From assembly GCA_910586215.1 (NCBI GenBank), contig CAJUGH010000007.1:79912-143911 (forward strand): DNA of 64,000 nucleotides, written 5' to 3'. Made by a program: the position numbers and the translations under genes. Shown here one piece after another: positions 1-10,161 of this stretch. This DNA is from an uncultured Acetatifactor sp. GTDB lineage: Bacteria; Bacillota; Clostridia; Lachnospirales; Lachnospiraceae. Every line of letters begins with the position of its first letter. The stretch's first letter is position 1. The notes beneath the pieces are model-generated. The model worked only from the letters and a program-made list of their open reading frames with translations, was not told the origin of the DNA and searched no databases.

Positions 1-68
1 ATCGTAGATTCCGTTGGATCGTAGATTCCGTTGGATCGTAGATTCCGTTGGATCGAAGATTCCGTGCG
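1..68. repeat. 17-bp tandem repeat, 3 exact units plus 1 degenerate
   Basis: The unit ATCGTAGATTCCGTTGG occurs exactly at 1-17, 18-34 and 35-51. A fourth copy with three changes occupies 52-68. The array probably continues to the left of the window. It lies about 125 bp upstream of the spoVAA start, so it may fall in the promoter or leader region of that gene. The unit is not a multiple that preserves a useful reading frame, and an ORF running through it is judged accidental. Confidence 0.9.
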
Positions 69-193
69 AATTGTTTGTGCTGCCAAAGGCAGTATGGCGG
101 GAAGTGTGGCAGTCCGGATGGGTAACGAAGTCGGTACGATTACGGAACTTGGCGGCAGGTGGCAGGATGGGGAATCGGAAGGGGAGTGTAGAG

Positions 194-820
194 ATGGCAA
201 ATACTACGGTTTATCTGAAATGTGACAGGAATGCGGAGGTACAGTCCCAGGATGTCTTTATGACAGACTTAGGGAATATCCGGTGTGCAGACAAAATCAT
301 CAGCGCAAAACTGAAGGCATTGAAGGTACATCATTTTGGAAGGGATGGTACAAAGCGGTGTGTGATCAGCACCCTGCACCTGGTGGAACTGATGGAACAG
401 ACCTGTCCGGATATCAGTGTCCAGATCATAGGGGAGCCGGATGTGCTGGTGGAATGGGTGGATGTGGATACCCACAAGGGATGGCAGCAGTGGCTGAAGG
501 CGGCACTGGTGTGCCTGGTCAGCTTTTTCGGGACGGGTTTCACCATTATGGCCTACCACAATGACGTGGGTATCAACGAGGTGTTCACGGAAGTCTACCG
601 GATGGTCATGGGAAGGGAACCCCAGGGTCTGAATGTGCTGGAGATTTCTTATTCTATTGGACTTGCCGCAGGAATCATTGTATTCTTCAATCATGTGGGG
701 GGCAGGCGGCTCACCAAGGATCCCACCCCCATCGAGGTGGCCATGCGCAATTATGAGGAGGATGTGGATAAGGCACTGATTGCCACCGCAGGGCGGGAAG
801 GGAAGGAGGTGGAGAACTGA
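194..820 (+). CDS. spoVAA: Stage V sporulation protein AA (SpoVAA)
   Basis: This is a 208-residue membrane protein of the SpoVA system, which moves dipicolinic acid across the inner forespore membrane during sporulation and germination. The soluble N-terminal half is followed by two membrane segments at about residues 100-120 and 155-175. The family signatures MAYHNDVGINEVF and the C-terminal DPTPIEVAMRNYEEDVDK are present. The length matches the usual ~206 residues. The ATG at 194 is chosen because GGGGAG lies seven to eight bases upstream; an in-frame extension to base 14 runs through the tandem repeat. SpoVAB normally follows directly but is absent; the next gene is an aldolase. The known family supports the role; the lone position is directly seen. 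Confidence 0.9.
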   Translation: MANTTVYLKCDRNAEVQSQDVFMTDLGNIRCADKIISAKLKALKVHHFGRDGTKRCVISTLHLVELMEQTCPDISVQIIGEPDVLVEWVDVDTHKGWQQWLKAALVCLVSFFGTGFTIMAYHNDVGINEVFTEVYRMVMGREPQGLNVLEISYSIGLAAGIIVFFNHVGGRRLTKDPTPIEVAMRNYEEDVDKALIATAGREGKEVEN

Positions 821-955
821 CGGGCCCCTTTAGGCTATTTTCGAACTATGTTGAACTTGCCATAATACTTTTGGTGCCCTATGATGGAAGCAGCAGAAAG
901 GCCAGATCGAAAAATGGGCATATGGCATAGGGCTGGTTAGGGAGGGAACATAGCT

Positions 956-1939
956 TTGGAAAGCAGGGTGGAGACAACGACAAATGCAGGAATAAATGGA
1001 GAAAAAGCCGGTGACAGGTTTCCGGACGGTCTGTGGCCGGTTATGCTGACACCTTTTACCAGGGACAATGAAGTGGATTATGAGGCGCTGGGGAAGCTGG
1101 TCCGCTGGTATGAGGCCCAGGGCGCGGATGGCCTGTTTGCGGTATGCCAGTCCAGCGAGATGTTCTATCTGTCCCTGGAAGAGCGGGTGGGGATTGCAGC
1201 TTTTGTAAAACAGACATCCCATCTGCCGGTCATAGCCTCCGGTCATATTGGGGACAGCTTCCAGGAACAGAGAAAAGAACTGACAGCCATGGCCCGGACT
1301 GGGATAGATGCCCTGGTGCTGATCTCCAACAGACTGGCAGCCCCGGAGGAACCCGATGCCATCTTTCTGAAGAGCCTGGAGAAGCTGTTGGAGGAACTGC
1401 CCGCAGAACTTCCCCTGGGGTTCTATGAATGTCCATATCCTTACAAGAGGATTCTCAGTCCGGCCATGATAAGGTATCTGGCTGGTACAGGGAGATTTTA
1501 CATAATCAAGGATACCTGCTGTGACGGCCGGCTGATCCGCGAGAAGCTGGAAGCGGCCAGGGGAAGCCACTTGAAGATTTACAATGCCAATACAGCTACC
1601 CTGGTGGACTCCTTAAGGGACGGGGCTGCCGGCTACAGTGGGGTAATGGCTAATTTTCATCCGGCCTTGTACAGGCGGCTGCTGGATGGGGCATTTGTCC
1701 AGGCCAAAAGGGAAGGAGGGTGGAACCAGGTGGAGGAACTGGGGCAGTTCCTCACCTTATGTTCCTGGATTGAGAGATACAATTATCCCTTGAATGCCAA
1801 GTATGCCCAGTTTCTTTTAGGAAATGGGTTCGAACTTATCAGCCGCAATCCAGGAACCTGTGCCCTGGATTATGCGGAGAAGGAAAATGTACGACAGCTT
1901 CTGGAAATCAGTGAAAGGAAGATGCGGGAAATGGCCTAA
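956..1939 (+). CDS. DapA/NanA-family class I aldolase (dihydrodipicolinate synthase-like)
   Basis: This 327-residue protein looks like a TIM-barrel Schiff-base lyase of the DHDPS/N-acetylneuraminate lyase family. The opening GLWPVMLTPFTRDNEVDYEAL is family-typical. The Tyr of FYECPYPYK and the Lys of YIIKDTCCD fit the catalytic Tyr and Schiff-base Lys. The pyruvate-binding GTTGE-type motif is degenerate (VCQSSEMFYLS), so it is more likely a sugar-acid or 2-keto-3-deoxy-acid aldolase than true DapA. The start is TTG at 956 after GGGAGGG. Its 3' end overlaps the convergent helicase gene by four bases. A link to the L-fucose operon 13 kb away (2-keto-3-deoxy-L-fuconate cleavage) is speculation. 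Confidence 0.8.
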   Translation: MESRVETTTNAGINGEKAGDRFPDGLWPVMLTPFTRDNEVDYEALGKLVRWYEAQGADGLFAVCQSSEMFYLSLEERVGIAAFVKQTSHLPVIASGHIGDSFQEQRKELTAMARTGIDALVLISNRLAAPEEPDAIFLKSLEKLLEELPAELPLGFYECPYPYKRILSPAMIRYLAGTGRFYIIKDTCCDGRLIREKLEAARGSHLKIYNANTATLVDSLRDGAAGYSGVMANFHPALYRRLLDGAFVQAKREGGWNQVEELGQFLTLCSWIERYNYPLNAKYAQFLLGNGFELISRNPGTCALDYAEKENVRQLLEISERKMREMA

Positions 1940-4900
1940 AGGGCATATTTCCCGCTTTCCAGTACTTGTAAGCGCCCTGCTGCCACGCCTTTTTGGAGGG
2001 CATAGCCCACTGCGCCCTCGATCACACTGCCCATCCTGGAAAAGCCGAATTTCCTGGCCGTCTCTTTGATCAGGTCCGTCTGGGAGAGGCTGACCTGCTC
2101 CTGTAGGACTTCCATGACGGCATTCAGGATTTCCTCTGATGGAATGTCATCCATGGTCCTGCGGTATTCCTCGTCACTGCTCACACGGTACCCTTCATAG
2201 GTGTCGGGGGACTGTCCCTGTCTCCAGTAGAATTCCCGGTCATCGTCCCTGGTAATGGTTTTCTCTATTTTAGCAATGGCGGTGTAGAAAGTGCTGTCTA
2301 CCCTGGAGCCGCTGCGGGTGAGGCCAAAGGCACTGAAGACCTTGCGCATCAGCAGTCTCTTGCTGACAGGGGATTCTGTCTCCAGGATGGTCTGGGCGAG
2401 TCTGGTGATCCTGGCCCGGTTCTGGGGCATGTAGAACTCTTCCGGGGCACCCATGGGGGTGATCCGGACCGGGATATAGGGTCTTTCCCCGGATGTGGGA
2501 AGCTCGGTGGCATCCATTTTCTCTAATGTTGCAAACACAGAGGGATTATCCGTGGACAGGGGGGAGGCTTCTGAGGGAGCAGAGGCAGTCCCGGCTTGTG
2601 TGTCAGAGGAGACAGTGCCATTGACCGGGGAAGGACTTCCTGGCTTTTGGTGCTGGGCAGCCGTCAGGGCTTCCAGGGTCCCCCGGATGGCACTTAAGAC
2701 CCTTGCTGCGTCATCCAGCCAGTCCAGGGTCCAGATACGCAGCACATGCCATCCCAGACCGCATAGCACATCGGGCTGTAGTACAAAGCGATCCCTGGCG
2801 GTGGCAGCTTCCTTGCAGTTTTCCCCATCCAGTAAGATTCCCAGCAGATAGGTGTCCTGGTTCCTGGGATCCACCACTCCCAGATCCATCTTGAACTGGG
2901 AACAGCCGATGTTGCATTTTACCTGGTAGCCCATGGCCTGGATGGCACAGGCAATATCCTGGATAAGGGAATCTTCCCGTCCCCGGCCGGTATCTGTCCG
3001 GTGGATCAGTGCATTCTGGCCTTTCTCGGCGAATTCCAGGAAGCCTTTTAATCCGGCCACACCCTCTGACCTGGTGCGGGCTAAGTCGATCTGGTCGGAC
3101 CGGAGAACGGAATAGACGATCATGGATTTCCTGGCCCGGGAGATGGCCACGTTCAGCCTGCGCCAGCCCCCGTCCCTGTTCAAGGGACCGAAGTTCATGG
3201 ACACATTTCCCGCTGCATCCGGGCCATATCCCACAGAGAACAGGATCACATCCCGCTCATCCCCCTGGACGTTCTCCAGGTTCTTGATGAAGACAGGTTC
3301 CCTGGAATTGCGGTCAAGTTCCTCCAGTTCCGGGTGTTTCTTAAATTCCTCAAACAGCAGGTCATCGATGAGGTTCTGCTGGGAGGAGCTGAAGGTCACT
3401 ACGCCGATACTGTCATGGCGCAGGGTATCATCCGTAAGTCTGCGTAATACTTCTGCCACAATGGCCTGGGCTTCGGCCCTGTTCTGCTTTGTCTTCCCCT
3501 TGTCATAGAAGCCTTCCAGATGTACCATTTTCACTTCGGACTTCAGGTCACTGGGAGAGGGAAAAGTGTAGAGTTTATTGTCATAATATTGCATATTGCT
3601 GTAGGCGATCAGGCTCTCGTGGCGGGAGCGGTAGTGCCATTTCAAGGACTCCTGGGGCATGGAGATGGCCAGACAGTCATCCAGCAGGCTCTCTAAGTCT
3701 TCTTTCTCACTGTTCTCCTCATCGATACGGTTGGCCGAGAAGAAGTTGGTGGGCGGGAGCTGCTTGGGGTCTCCCACAATGACCACATTTTCTCCCCGGG
3801 CAATGGTTCCCACGGCTTCGCTGGTGGGAAGCTGGGAGGCTTCATCGAAGATCACCAGGTCGAATCTGGGGAAGGATGGGTCTATGTACTGGGCCACGGA
3901 AATGGGACTCATGAGCATACAGGGACAAAGCTTCCGAAGCAGTGTGGGAATCTGGTCGAATAGCTTCCGCAAAGACAGCATGCGTCCATTGTTCCGGATG
4001 GCCTTTTTCAAGATGCCAAGTTCCGAGGAGGAGGCGCTGGCACCGCCCGGGGAGGGAATCTGGGCAGACAGCCTGGCGGCCAGTTCCTGGATGGTGAGTT
4101 GCTGGTACCTGGCAATGGCTTCCCGGTACTGGGCGATACAGTCATCGTACTGTTTTCCATGGAAAGAGGCCAGGCGTTTGTCCCCGGCGATAGTCAGCAG
4201 GGTAAGCTCATAATAGAGATTGCCGGCGAAGGCATCCTCCAGGTCCTGGGCGCTGACAATTCCTTTTTTGTAAGCTTCACTCACTGGCAGGAGGCCGTTT
4301 TCCAGAAGGGCAGTATCTGCCTGGTTGAAGGCTACCTTGTTGCGCAGTTCATCCAGGTTTGCACGGTATCTGGCAAATAGTTGCCTGGCCTGTTCCAGCC
4401 AGTTTTCCCCGGCGGGGGTGGAGGAGACGGCAGTTCGTCCGGCCTGTTCCAGGTCTATATGCCAGGCGGCGCAGAAGGACTCCAGTTCCCTTAGGAAGGT
4501 TCGAAGAGGTGCCACATGTTCAGCCAGGGAGGGGATATCTCCCTGACAGATTGCCGCAGTCAAGGCTTTCCGCTGGGAGGCACCAAAAGAAGAACAGCTT
4601 TCCGCGAGGGAAACTGCCTTGTCCAGGGAGGCCTCCAGGGCATCCCAGTCGGTGGAAAGTTCCAGATAGATTCCTGGAAGCAGTCCTGTAAGCTGGGGAG
4701 GTGTCTCCAGGATCTTTCGCTTGTGCTCCTGCAAGAGGCATAATTCGCCATAGAGGGCAGGCATCCGGTCTTTGGTCACAGTTCCTGGATCCTTGGCATA
4801 GAGACGCAGTTCTTTCACCAGCTTATTCTGGGCAAAGGCCCTGGGCAGGAACCATTTGGCATCAGCCTGCTTCCACTGCCTGCTGGCAGCTTCGGCTTCA

Positions 4901-7900
4901 TAGGAGAAGATAGCAGGGGCAAATATTTCCTCCAGGCGTCCATACACCTGGCGGTATTCCTTCCCGGTCTGTGCCAGGCGGCGCAGGTGTCCACAAAGAT
5001 CCTGGAAATTGGGCGCTTCCAGGAGGGATCCCAGAGTCATGGCCGGGAGGATGGCAGCTTCGGCAGCTTTCAAGAGACGTTTTGTCATCTGCCTGCTGCC
5101 GTCATCTATCCCGGCGGCCCACTGGCAGATGGCCGCCAGATGACGGTCGGCCTGTCTGCACTTTTCCAGGAGCAGGGCCAGTTCCTCCTGGAGACGGTCC
5201 CTTCGCTCCATGGAGTATTCCAGGTCTTCATATCCCACCAGGGGATGTTCTGCATAGGTGCCCAGTTCTAAGGCAGCTACCTTATACTGGCGTACCAGTT
5301 CCTCCCAATGTCCAATCTGTGCTTTATCCATGTCTGCAAGAGACCTGGGGGCAGATGTGGCAGAGGGGGCGCTGTCCATTGCAGGAGAGGGTGCCTCCTC
5401 GCTGGAATTTCCCATGTTCCCAGGCAGGGAGGATTTTCGGAGAAGGATTTTCCCTTTATGTTCCGCATACCGCTCATATCTCTCAATGGACTCATATAAG
5501 GAGAGACCATACTTCCTCTGCTGGTGGAGGGCTTCCACAATGGAGTTGAGTTTCAGCCGCAGGCTGTGGATCTTCTCCGCAGTCTGCAGGTGTTCCTCCG
5601 GCGGCTTGATCCGGCCTGCTTCCAGGGTTCTGCCCAGTCTGGCCAGGACAGTGCCCTTGTTGGTCTTGTTGGAATGTAGTTCCAGACAGAAGGGATCCAG
5701 GCCGATGTCAGCCAGACGCTTCTGCACCACATTAAGGGCAGCCATTTTCTCTGCCACGAAGAGGACGGATTTGCCCTGGAACAGGGCATTGGCAATCATG
5801 TTGGTGATGGTCTGGGACTTGCCGGTTCCAGGCGGTCCATGCAGGACAAAGCTCTCACCCTGGGCGGCAGCGGTGATGGCCACCATCTGGGAGGAATCCG
5901 CACTGACAGGGATGGCCATGTCAGACAGGGATACACAGGCGTCCAGTTCCTGGGCTGAGATCTTCTCCTGGCCTGGCTCCCAGTTCATACGGCCGTCTAT
6001 GAGGCTGGCGACTACCTTGTTGCGGCTGATTTCATCGGCCCGGTTGCGGATATCGTTCCACATGACAAACTGGCCGAAGGAGAACAGGCCCAGGAAAGCC
6101 ATCTCCTCCACGTTCCACCGCTTTTTTGCCATCACAGCCTGCCGGATGGTGTGGAACACCAGGCGAAGATCCACCCCGTGTTCATCTTCGGGAAGGGGAT
6201 CCAGGCCAGAGATGAGGATGCCGTGGTCCTGCCGCAGATATTCCAGCAGTGTCACATTCATCTGGACTTCTTCCTGGCGGCTGCGGATCACAAAGCCTTT
6301 GTTGCGGACACTCCTCACAATATCTACCGGCAGCAGCACCAGGGGGGCATACCTGGCTTTCTCGGACACATTGGTCTCGTACCAGCGCAGGAAGCCCAGG
6401 GCCAGGAACAGGGTGTTGGAGCCATTTTCCTCCATGCTCATCTTGGCAGAACGGTACAGGCCCTTCAGGCGCTTATCCAGTTCGGCTTCGCTTAGGAAAG
6501 TGCGGATGCGGCTGCTTTTGAACTCCTGGGTGGCAATGGTACGGATAAGGTCTTTCTGGTTTTCCATTTCGAATATCTGGGAATCCCGCAGGGTGTCTGT
6601 CCACTCGGAGGGCATTTCCAGGATGCGGAAATCCTTTCCCTCAGACAACTGGTCTTCCAGTTCACACAGGTCTGCCGCCATGAGCTGGAAGGCATTTTTC
6701 GTGACGCGGAAATTCAGCAGGGTATTCCGAAGACTGAAGTCCAACAGCTTCCGTTCCCAGAGTTTCTGTTTGGTAAGGGGTTCCATCCCTTCTCCTTCCA
6801 CAACCCGGTCCCGCAGGGACTGGTCCAGGGCCAAAGGAGCCTGTGCAGACTTCCGCCTGCTGCCGGGGGTACCTTCTTCGGCTTCCTGGGTATCCTGGGA
6901 AGGTAACTGCAGGGGAATAGGACGGATTCCACTGCTGCGGGTTCTCTGGATGTCAATGACACAGGTGAACTGTTCTGGCGGGGCAAGGCGGTTCCTGGCA
7001 TGCTGTATGGCAAGGTCGAAACTGTCATTCCTGCCAGATACAAAGGCCGTACACTCCACCAGGAGGAGTTCCTCTGCACCGGCGGCTGTCCGCTTCTCAA
7101 TGGCAGAGACATCGTCCACCACACAGTCAGCAAAAGTCTCTTCTTCCAGGTGACAGCCGCCAAAGGCATGTCCCTTCACAAAGAGCAGGAGTGGGTAAAG
7201 GCCCACCGCCTCCAGACAGGCGGCATAGAGGAGGGACAGATCCAGGCAGGTGCCTTGCTTCTGTTCCAGTACCGTGTGGGGCAGCCGCACCCGTTGTCCC
7301 ACTATCTCATAGGTAGCAGGAGGGCTGTTGTAGACGATCTCCAACTGCTGCAATGCCCCGTAGATGGCCGCCATCTGTAGCTTCACATGGTTGGGATTGC
7401 GGGTCTGATAGCCTGTAAAGGACGGATTCCCAGTCCACTGCTGCAGGAGTTTCGAGGCATCCTGCAGGACATGGGCGATCCGGGGATGGTTGGGGGTCAC
7501 GAAAGCAGCAATGACCTCTGGCATGAAGAGAAGGCCGCTCCACTGGTCCGGGGCCAGAAGTTCTATCTCCGTTTCCAGGGTGTGCAGGCATTCCTGGCCC
7601 TGGAACAGTTCCACTGTGACCTGGCCCAGAAGCTTCTCTGTCAGGGAGAAGAGGTACTCTGTTTTCAAGGATATCCGCACCGGCGTGACCTCCACCGACT
7701 GCCCCGTGGGAATCTCTTCCAGATGGCAGGTGTATTCCCTGGCGAAGTCCGGCTGAAAACGGACCTTCAGGTCCAGGTCCGTGAGGGGATTTCCTGTTTC
7801 ATTCTGGACGGTAAGGTTCCGGATGATGGGAACATAATTCTGCTGCATGGCAAAATTGATAGAGCGCACAAAATTCCCCCGGATGGTGATGCCAGGGGTG

Positions 7901-7947
7901 ATGTCCGGTGACGGGGTGCTGGGAGAAGTGGTTTCTTTCTGTTCCAT
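1936..7947 (-). CDS. Giant DUF4011-type superfamily 1 helicase with nuclease domain
   Basis: This 2003-residue protein has several domains. Residues 130-330 contain a transglutaminase-like segment with C234 in GTCLDLSLLYAACLEAVG and H260 in FVKGHAFGGCH. A DUF4011-like region follows from about 390. The SF1 helicase core starts with Walker A GPPGTGKS at 704-711; Walker B VIFDEASQLP is near 1360, GDPKQLPPT just after, QGDERDVI near 1560 and NVAISRARK near 1600. Residues ~1660-1735 resemble a Vsr-like REase (KMDLGVVDP...YLLGILLDGENC). A DUF3320-like region is near 1830-1890. The start at 7947 is chosen for AAGGAAGG six bases upstream; an in-frame start 25 codons earlier lacks such a site. It probably acts on nucleic acid and may be a single-gene defence protein; that role is inferred. 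Confidence 0.85.
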   Translation of the reverse strand: MEQKETTSPSTPSPDITPGITIRGNFVRSINFAMQQNYVPIIRNLTVQNETGNPLTDLDLKVRFQPDFAREYTCHLEEIPTGQSVEVTPVRISLKTEYLFSLTEKLLGQVTVELFQGQECLHTLETEIELLAPDQWSGLLFMPEVIAAFVTPNHPRIAHVLQDASKLLQQWTGNPSFTGYQTRNPNHVKLQMAAIYGALQQLEIVYNSPPATYEIVGQRVRLPHTVLEQKQGTCLDLSLLYAACLEAVGLYPLLLFVKGHAFGGCHLEEETFADCVVDDVSAIEKRTAAGAEELLLVECTAFVSGRNDSFDLAIQHARNRLAPPEQFTCVIDIQRTRSSGIRPIPLQLPSQDTQEAEEGTPGSRRKSAQAPLALDQSLRDRVVEGEGMEPLTKQKLWERKLLDFSLRNTLLNFRVTKNAFQLMAADLCELEDQLSEGKDFRILEMPSEWTDTLRDSQIFEMENQKDLIRTIATQEFKSSRIRTFLSEAELDKRLKGLYRSAKMSMEENGSNTLFLALGFLRWYETNVSEKARYAPLVLLPVDIVRSVRNKGFVIRSRQEEVQMNVTLLEYLRQDHGILISGLDPLPEDEHGVDLRLVFHTIRQAVMAKKRWNVEEMAFLGLFSFGQFVMWNDIRNRADEISRNKVVASLIDGRMNWEPGQEKISAQELDACVSLSDMAIPVSADSSQMVAITAAAQGESFVLHGPPGTGKSQTITNMIANALFQGKSVLFVAEKMAALNVVQKRLADIGLDPFCLELHSNKTNKGTVLARLGRTLEAGRIKPPEEHLQTAEKIHSLRLKLNSIVEALHQQRKYGLSLYESIERYERYAEHKGKILLRKSSLPGNMGNSSEEAPSPAMDSAPSATSAPRSLADMDKAQIGHWEELVRQYKVAALELGTYAEHPLVGYEDLEYSMERRDRLQEELALLLEKCRQADRHLAAICQWAAGIDDGSRQMTKRLLKAAEAAILPAMTLGSLLEAPNFQDLCGHLRRLAQTGKEYRQVYGRLEEIFAPAIFSYEAEAASRQWKQADAKWFLPRAFAQNKLVKELRLYAKDPGTVTKDRMPALYGELCLLQEHKRKILETPPQLTGLLPGIYLELSTDWDALEASLDKAVSLAESCSSFGASQRKALTAAICQGDIPSLAEHVAPLRTFLRELESFCAAWHIDLEQAGRTAVSSTPAGENWLEQARQLFARYRANLDELRNKVAFNQADTALLENGLLPVSEAYKKGIVSAQDLEDAFAGNLYYELTLLTIAGDKRLASFHGKQYDDCIAQYREAIARYQQLTIQELAARLSAQIPSPGGASASSSELGILKKAIRNNGRMLSLRKLFDQIPTLLRKLCPCMLMSPISVAQYIDPSFPRFDLVIFDEASQLPTSEAVGTIARGENVVIVGDPKQLPPTNFFSANRIDEENSEKEDLESLLDDCLAISMPQESLKWHYRSRHESLIAYSNMQYYDNKLYTFPSPSDLKSEVKMVHLEGFYDKGKTKQNRAEAQAIVAEVLRRLTDDTLRHDSIGVVTFSSSQQNLIDDLLFEEFKKHPELEELDRNSREPVFIKNLENVQGDERDVILFSVGYGPDAAGNVSMNFGPLNRDGGWRRLNVAISRARKSMIVYSVLRSDQIDLARTRSEGVAGLKGFLEFAEKGQNALIHRTDTGRGREDSLIQDIACAIQAMGYQVKCNIGCSQFKMDLGVVDPRNQDTYLLGILLDGENCKEAATARDRFVLQPDVLCGLGWHVLRIWTLDWLDDAARVLSAIRGTLEALTAAQHQKPGSPSPVNGTVSSDTQAGTASAPSEASPLSTDNPSVFATLEKMDATELPTSGERPYIPVRITPMGAPEEFYMPQNRARITRLAQTILETESPVSKRLLMRKVFSAFGLTRSGSRVDSTFYTAIAKIEKTITRDDDREFYWRQGQSPDTYEGYRVSSDEEYRRTMDDIPSEEILNAVMEVLQEQVSLSQTDLIKETARKFGFSRMGSVIEGAVGYALQKGVAAGRLQVLESGKYAL

Positions 7948-8484
7948 TCTGTACCTTCCTTGTTCATTTCCGCAGGGCAAGGGGCCGGGTATTATGCGGT
8001 ACAGCCGGGGTGATCCTGGCATACCGATGATGCTGGGGGATAGTTGCCTTGCTGGAGGATATGGGTGTGTTCCTCATGGATAGCTGCTATGATTTGACAT
8101 TTGTTTCATGTTCTTTTATTTTACTATGATGTCGGAGGAATGACAAGGGATTCTTTGAAGGAGCAGATTATATATACGAACTCATATGAAATATAGAAGT
8201 AATTGAATGTCATCTAATAATATCAATAATTAGCATCCTCCTGGTTAGGATGAAGAAACTTCAGAAGAAACTTCAGTAATCGTATTTATCTTGCAGGAAA
8301 AGGGTAGATATGATAAAATTTTTTGTAAACATGTGATAAGAATATGTGTGTATATTTGTGACATTTAAAGAGCCAGACATCATGAGATAATAGCGGAGAA
8401 GAATCAAAAGGATCGCATGGCGTTTTGTGATAATATTTAATGTTATAATATAGTTAAAAATAATGATCAAGACAGGGGTGAGAG
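7948..8484. other. A+T-rich intergenic region between divergent genes
   Basis: This stretch separates the minus-strand helicase from the plus-strand glycosyltransferase and must hold both promoters. It becomes very A+T-rich after 8080. TATAAT at 8444-8449 is a possible -10 for the downstream gene, but no convincing -35 pairs with it. The undecamer AGAAACTTCAG occurs twice in tandem near 8253-8276. No gene or structured RNA was recognised. Confidence 0.4.
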
Positions 8485-10101
8485 ATGAGAGTCAAAGGAA
8501 GGACAAGAATACAAAAGAAGATAAGTAGTAGAAGTATATATAACGTATTTATTACTATATTTAAAATTATACTGTTCAGTATTTGTCTTTTCCTGGCATA
8601 TGAGGGATGTAAGTTTTCTTATTACTCATCTTCGAATTATCAGGAACCTATTTTTGAACAGGAAGATTCTGTATGGATACATCTTTCAATCTTTTTATTG
8701 GTATGCATCATAGTTGGGATTACGCTTTTTCTGCTGAATAGTTTGAAAGAACGTTTTCTTTCGAAATACTTCATTATGGAAAAAGGGGTTCTGATTACAG
8801 CATGTGCCTGGCTGATGATACTGGGATTAATGTATATTGTGGAACACCCCTATTATCCGACAGGAGATCAGATTAATACGACAGCAGGTGCAGCGTATGC
8901 CCGCGCTGGAAATTATGTAATGTTTTCTAGAGGGGGATACATAGGGCTGTATGAGCAACAGAAAGGACTGCTGTTCTTATATGAAATTTTATTTTCCATA
9001 TTTGGAGATTTTTGCTATGGGGTGGCAGCATGTTTCCATGTGATTTTTAGTGTGATAACCTTGGTAGCAGGCTATTCTCTTCTGAAAATCCTGGCAGATA
9101 ATTCATTATATTGCATATTATATTGCATCATGATGATGAGCTGCATGCCGTATATGATATATCTCCCGTATATTTACGGCGATTTGCCATCTATCTGTTT
9201 TGCAATGGTTTTGTTTTGGGCCATGGCAGCTTATGGGAAAAGGCTACAGAGGAGATATGTTGTTATAGGAGGGGCCATGGCGGCCCTTGCATTGCTGGTG
9301 AGAATGAATAGTTGGATTGTTTTAATTGCAGTAGGGATTGGAATGGTGTTATTGGCATTGGAGAAAAAGACATTTCGACCACTTCTGGCTTGTATGTGCA
9401 TCATTTTGGCAGCCTGGGGAACTGTCAAGGCAGTGGAGAAGATGTATGAATACCGTTCGGGTTATGAGAGCGGAGTAGGATTACCAAGTATTTTGTGGAT
9501 GGCCATGGGGCTACAGGAGACAGATGGGCGTCCTGGTGTGTATAATCGGTATCAACAGAATGTATTTGAGGAGTGCGGGTTTGAGAGGGAACCAGCAATA
9601 CAGGTAGGCAGGGAATACATAGCCATGCGTCTGGACGAGTTTAAGGAGAATCCGGAATATGCATACGATTTTTTCCTTAAAAAGGTGAAAATGCAGTGGC
9701 TGGAGCCGCTTTTTGAGGGATTGTATGAGACAAACAGCTTTCCGGAAATGGAAGAGATACCAGAGTGGGCTTTTTCATTATATTACGGAAACCTACATGA
9801 TGCTATATGGAAAGCTTCGAACTATTATCAAAGCATAGTATATCTTGCCATGCTGTCTTTTGTAGTTGGAAGCATATTGCATAAGGGGGGATATCTTGCA
9901 AATAGCGCAGGATGGATACCGTTGATTGCAGTAGTAGGGGGGTTCTTGTTCTGCATTGTCTGGGAAAGCAAAAGTAGATATATTCTGCCATATTATATGT
10001 ATATGCTTCCATTTGCTTCAATGGGTATAGGGAAAACAGCAGAGGGAATATGCGGCTTTTGTAATAGATTTTTTGGTAAAGGCATAGGGAAGAGTGTTTG
10101 A
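8485..10101 (+). CDS. Polytopic membrane glycosyltransferase-like protein (GT-C type)
   Basis: This 538-residue protein has a basic cytoplasmic start, then roughly ten to twelve hydrophobic segments. A loop after the third segment carries EHPYYPTGDQINTTAGAAYA, with the acidic residue expected in the first external loop of GT-C transferases. A large soluble stretch at about 320-440 precedes two further membrane segments. This layout suits lipid-linked-sugar-dependent transfer onto a wall polymer or glycolipid; the substrate is not visible. AGGGGTG precedes the ATG. Codon and base composition are A+T-richer than the flanking sporulation genes, a sign of transfer. It is similar in style, not in obvious sequence, to the cluster at 19.9-24.9 kb. 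Confidence 0.65.
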   Translation: MRVKGRTRIQKKISSRSIYNVFITIFKIILFSICLFLAYEGCKFSYYSSSNYQEPIFEQEDSVWIHLSIFLLVCIIVGITLFLLNSLKERFLSKYFIMEKGVLITACAWLMILGLMYIVEHPYYPTGDQINTTAGAAYARAGNYVMFSRGGYIGLYEQQKGLLFLYEILFSIFGDFCYGVAACFHVIFSVITLVAGYSLLKILADNSLYCILYCIMMMSCMPYMIYLPYIYGDLPSICFAMVLFWAMAAYGKRLQRRYVVIGGAMAALALLVRMNSWIVLIAVGIGMVLLALEKKTFRPLLACMCIILAAWGTVKAVEKMYEYRSGYESGVGLPSILWMAMGLQETDGRPGVYNRYQQNVFEECGFEREPAIQVGREYIAMRLDEFKENPEYAYDFFLKKVKMQWLEPLFEGLYETNSFPEMEEIPEWAFSLYYGNLHDAIWKASNYYQSIVYLAMLSFVVGSILHKGGYLANSAGWIPLIAVVGGFLFCIVWESKSRYILPYYMYMLPFASMGIGKTAEGICGFCNRFFGKGIGKSV

Positions 10102-10161
10102 AGAAAAGATCAGAACGGAAGGGCAGGCATAGATTTGAATCGACGAAAGGGGAAGACAAAG

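Noticed and set aside
14..193. N-terminal extension of SpoVAA through the tandem repeat
   Set aside because: SpoVAA is ~206 residues in known species; the extension is repeat-encoded and a ribosome site precedes ATG 194.
5258..7153. Long plus-strand ORF of 631 codons
   Set aside because: It lies antisense to the helicase gene, is extremely Ser/Arg-rich, and lacks any recognisable domain or ribosome site; a by-product of the codon bias of the opposite strand.
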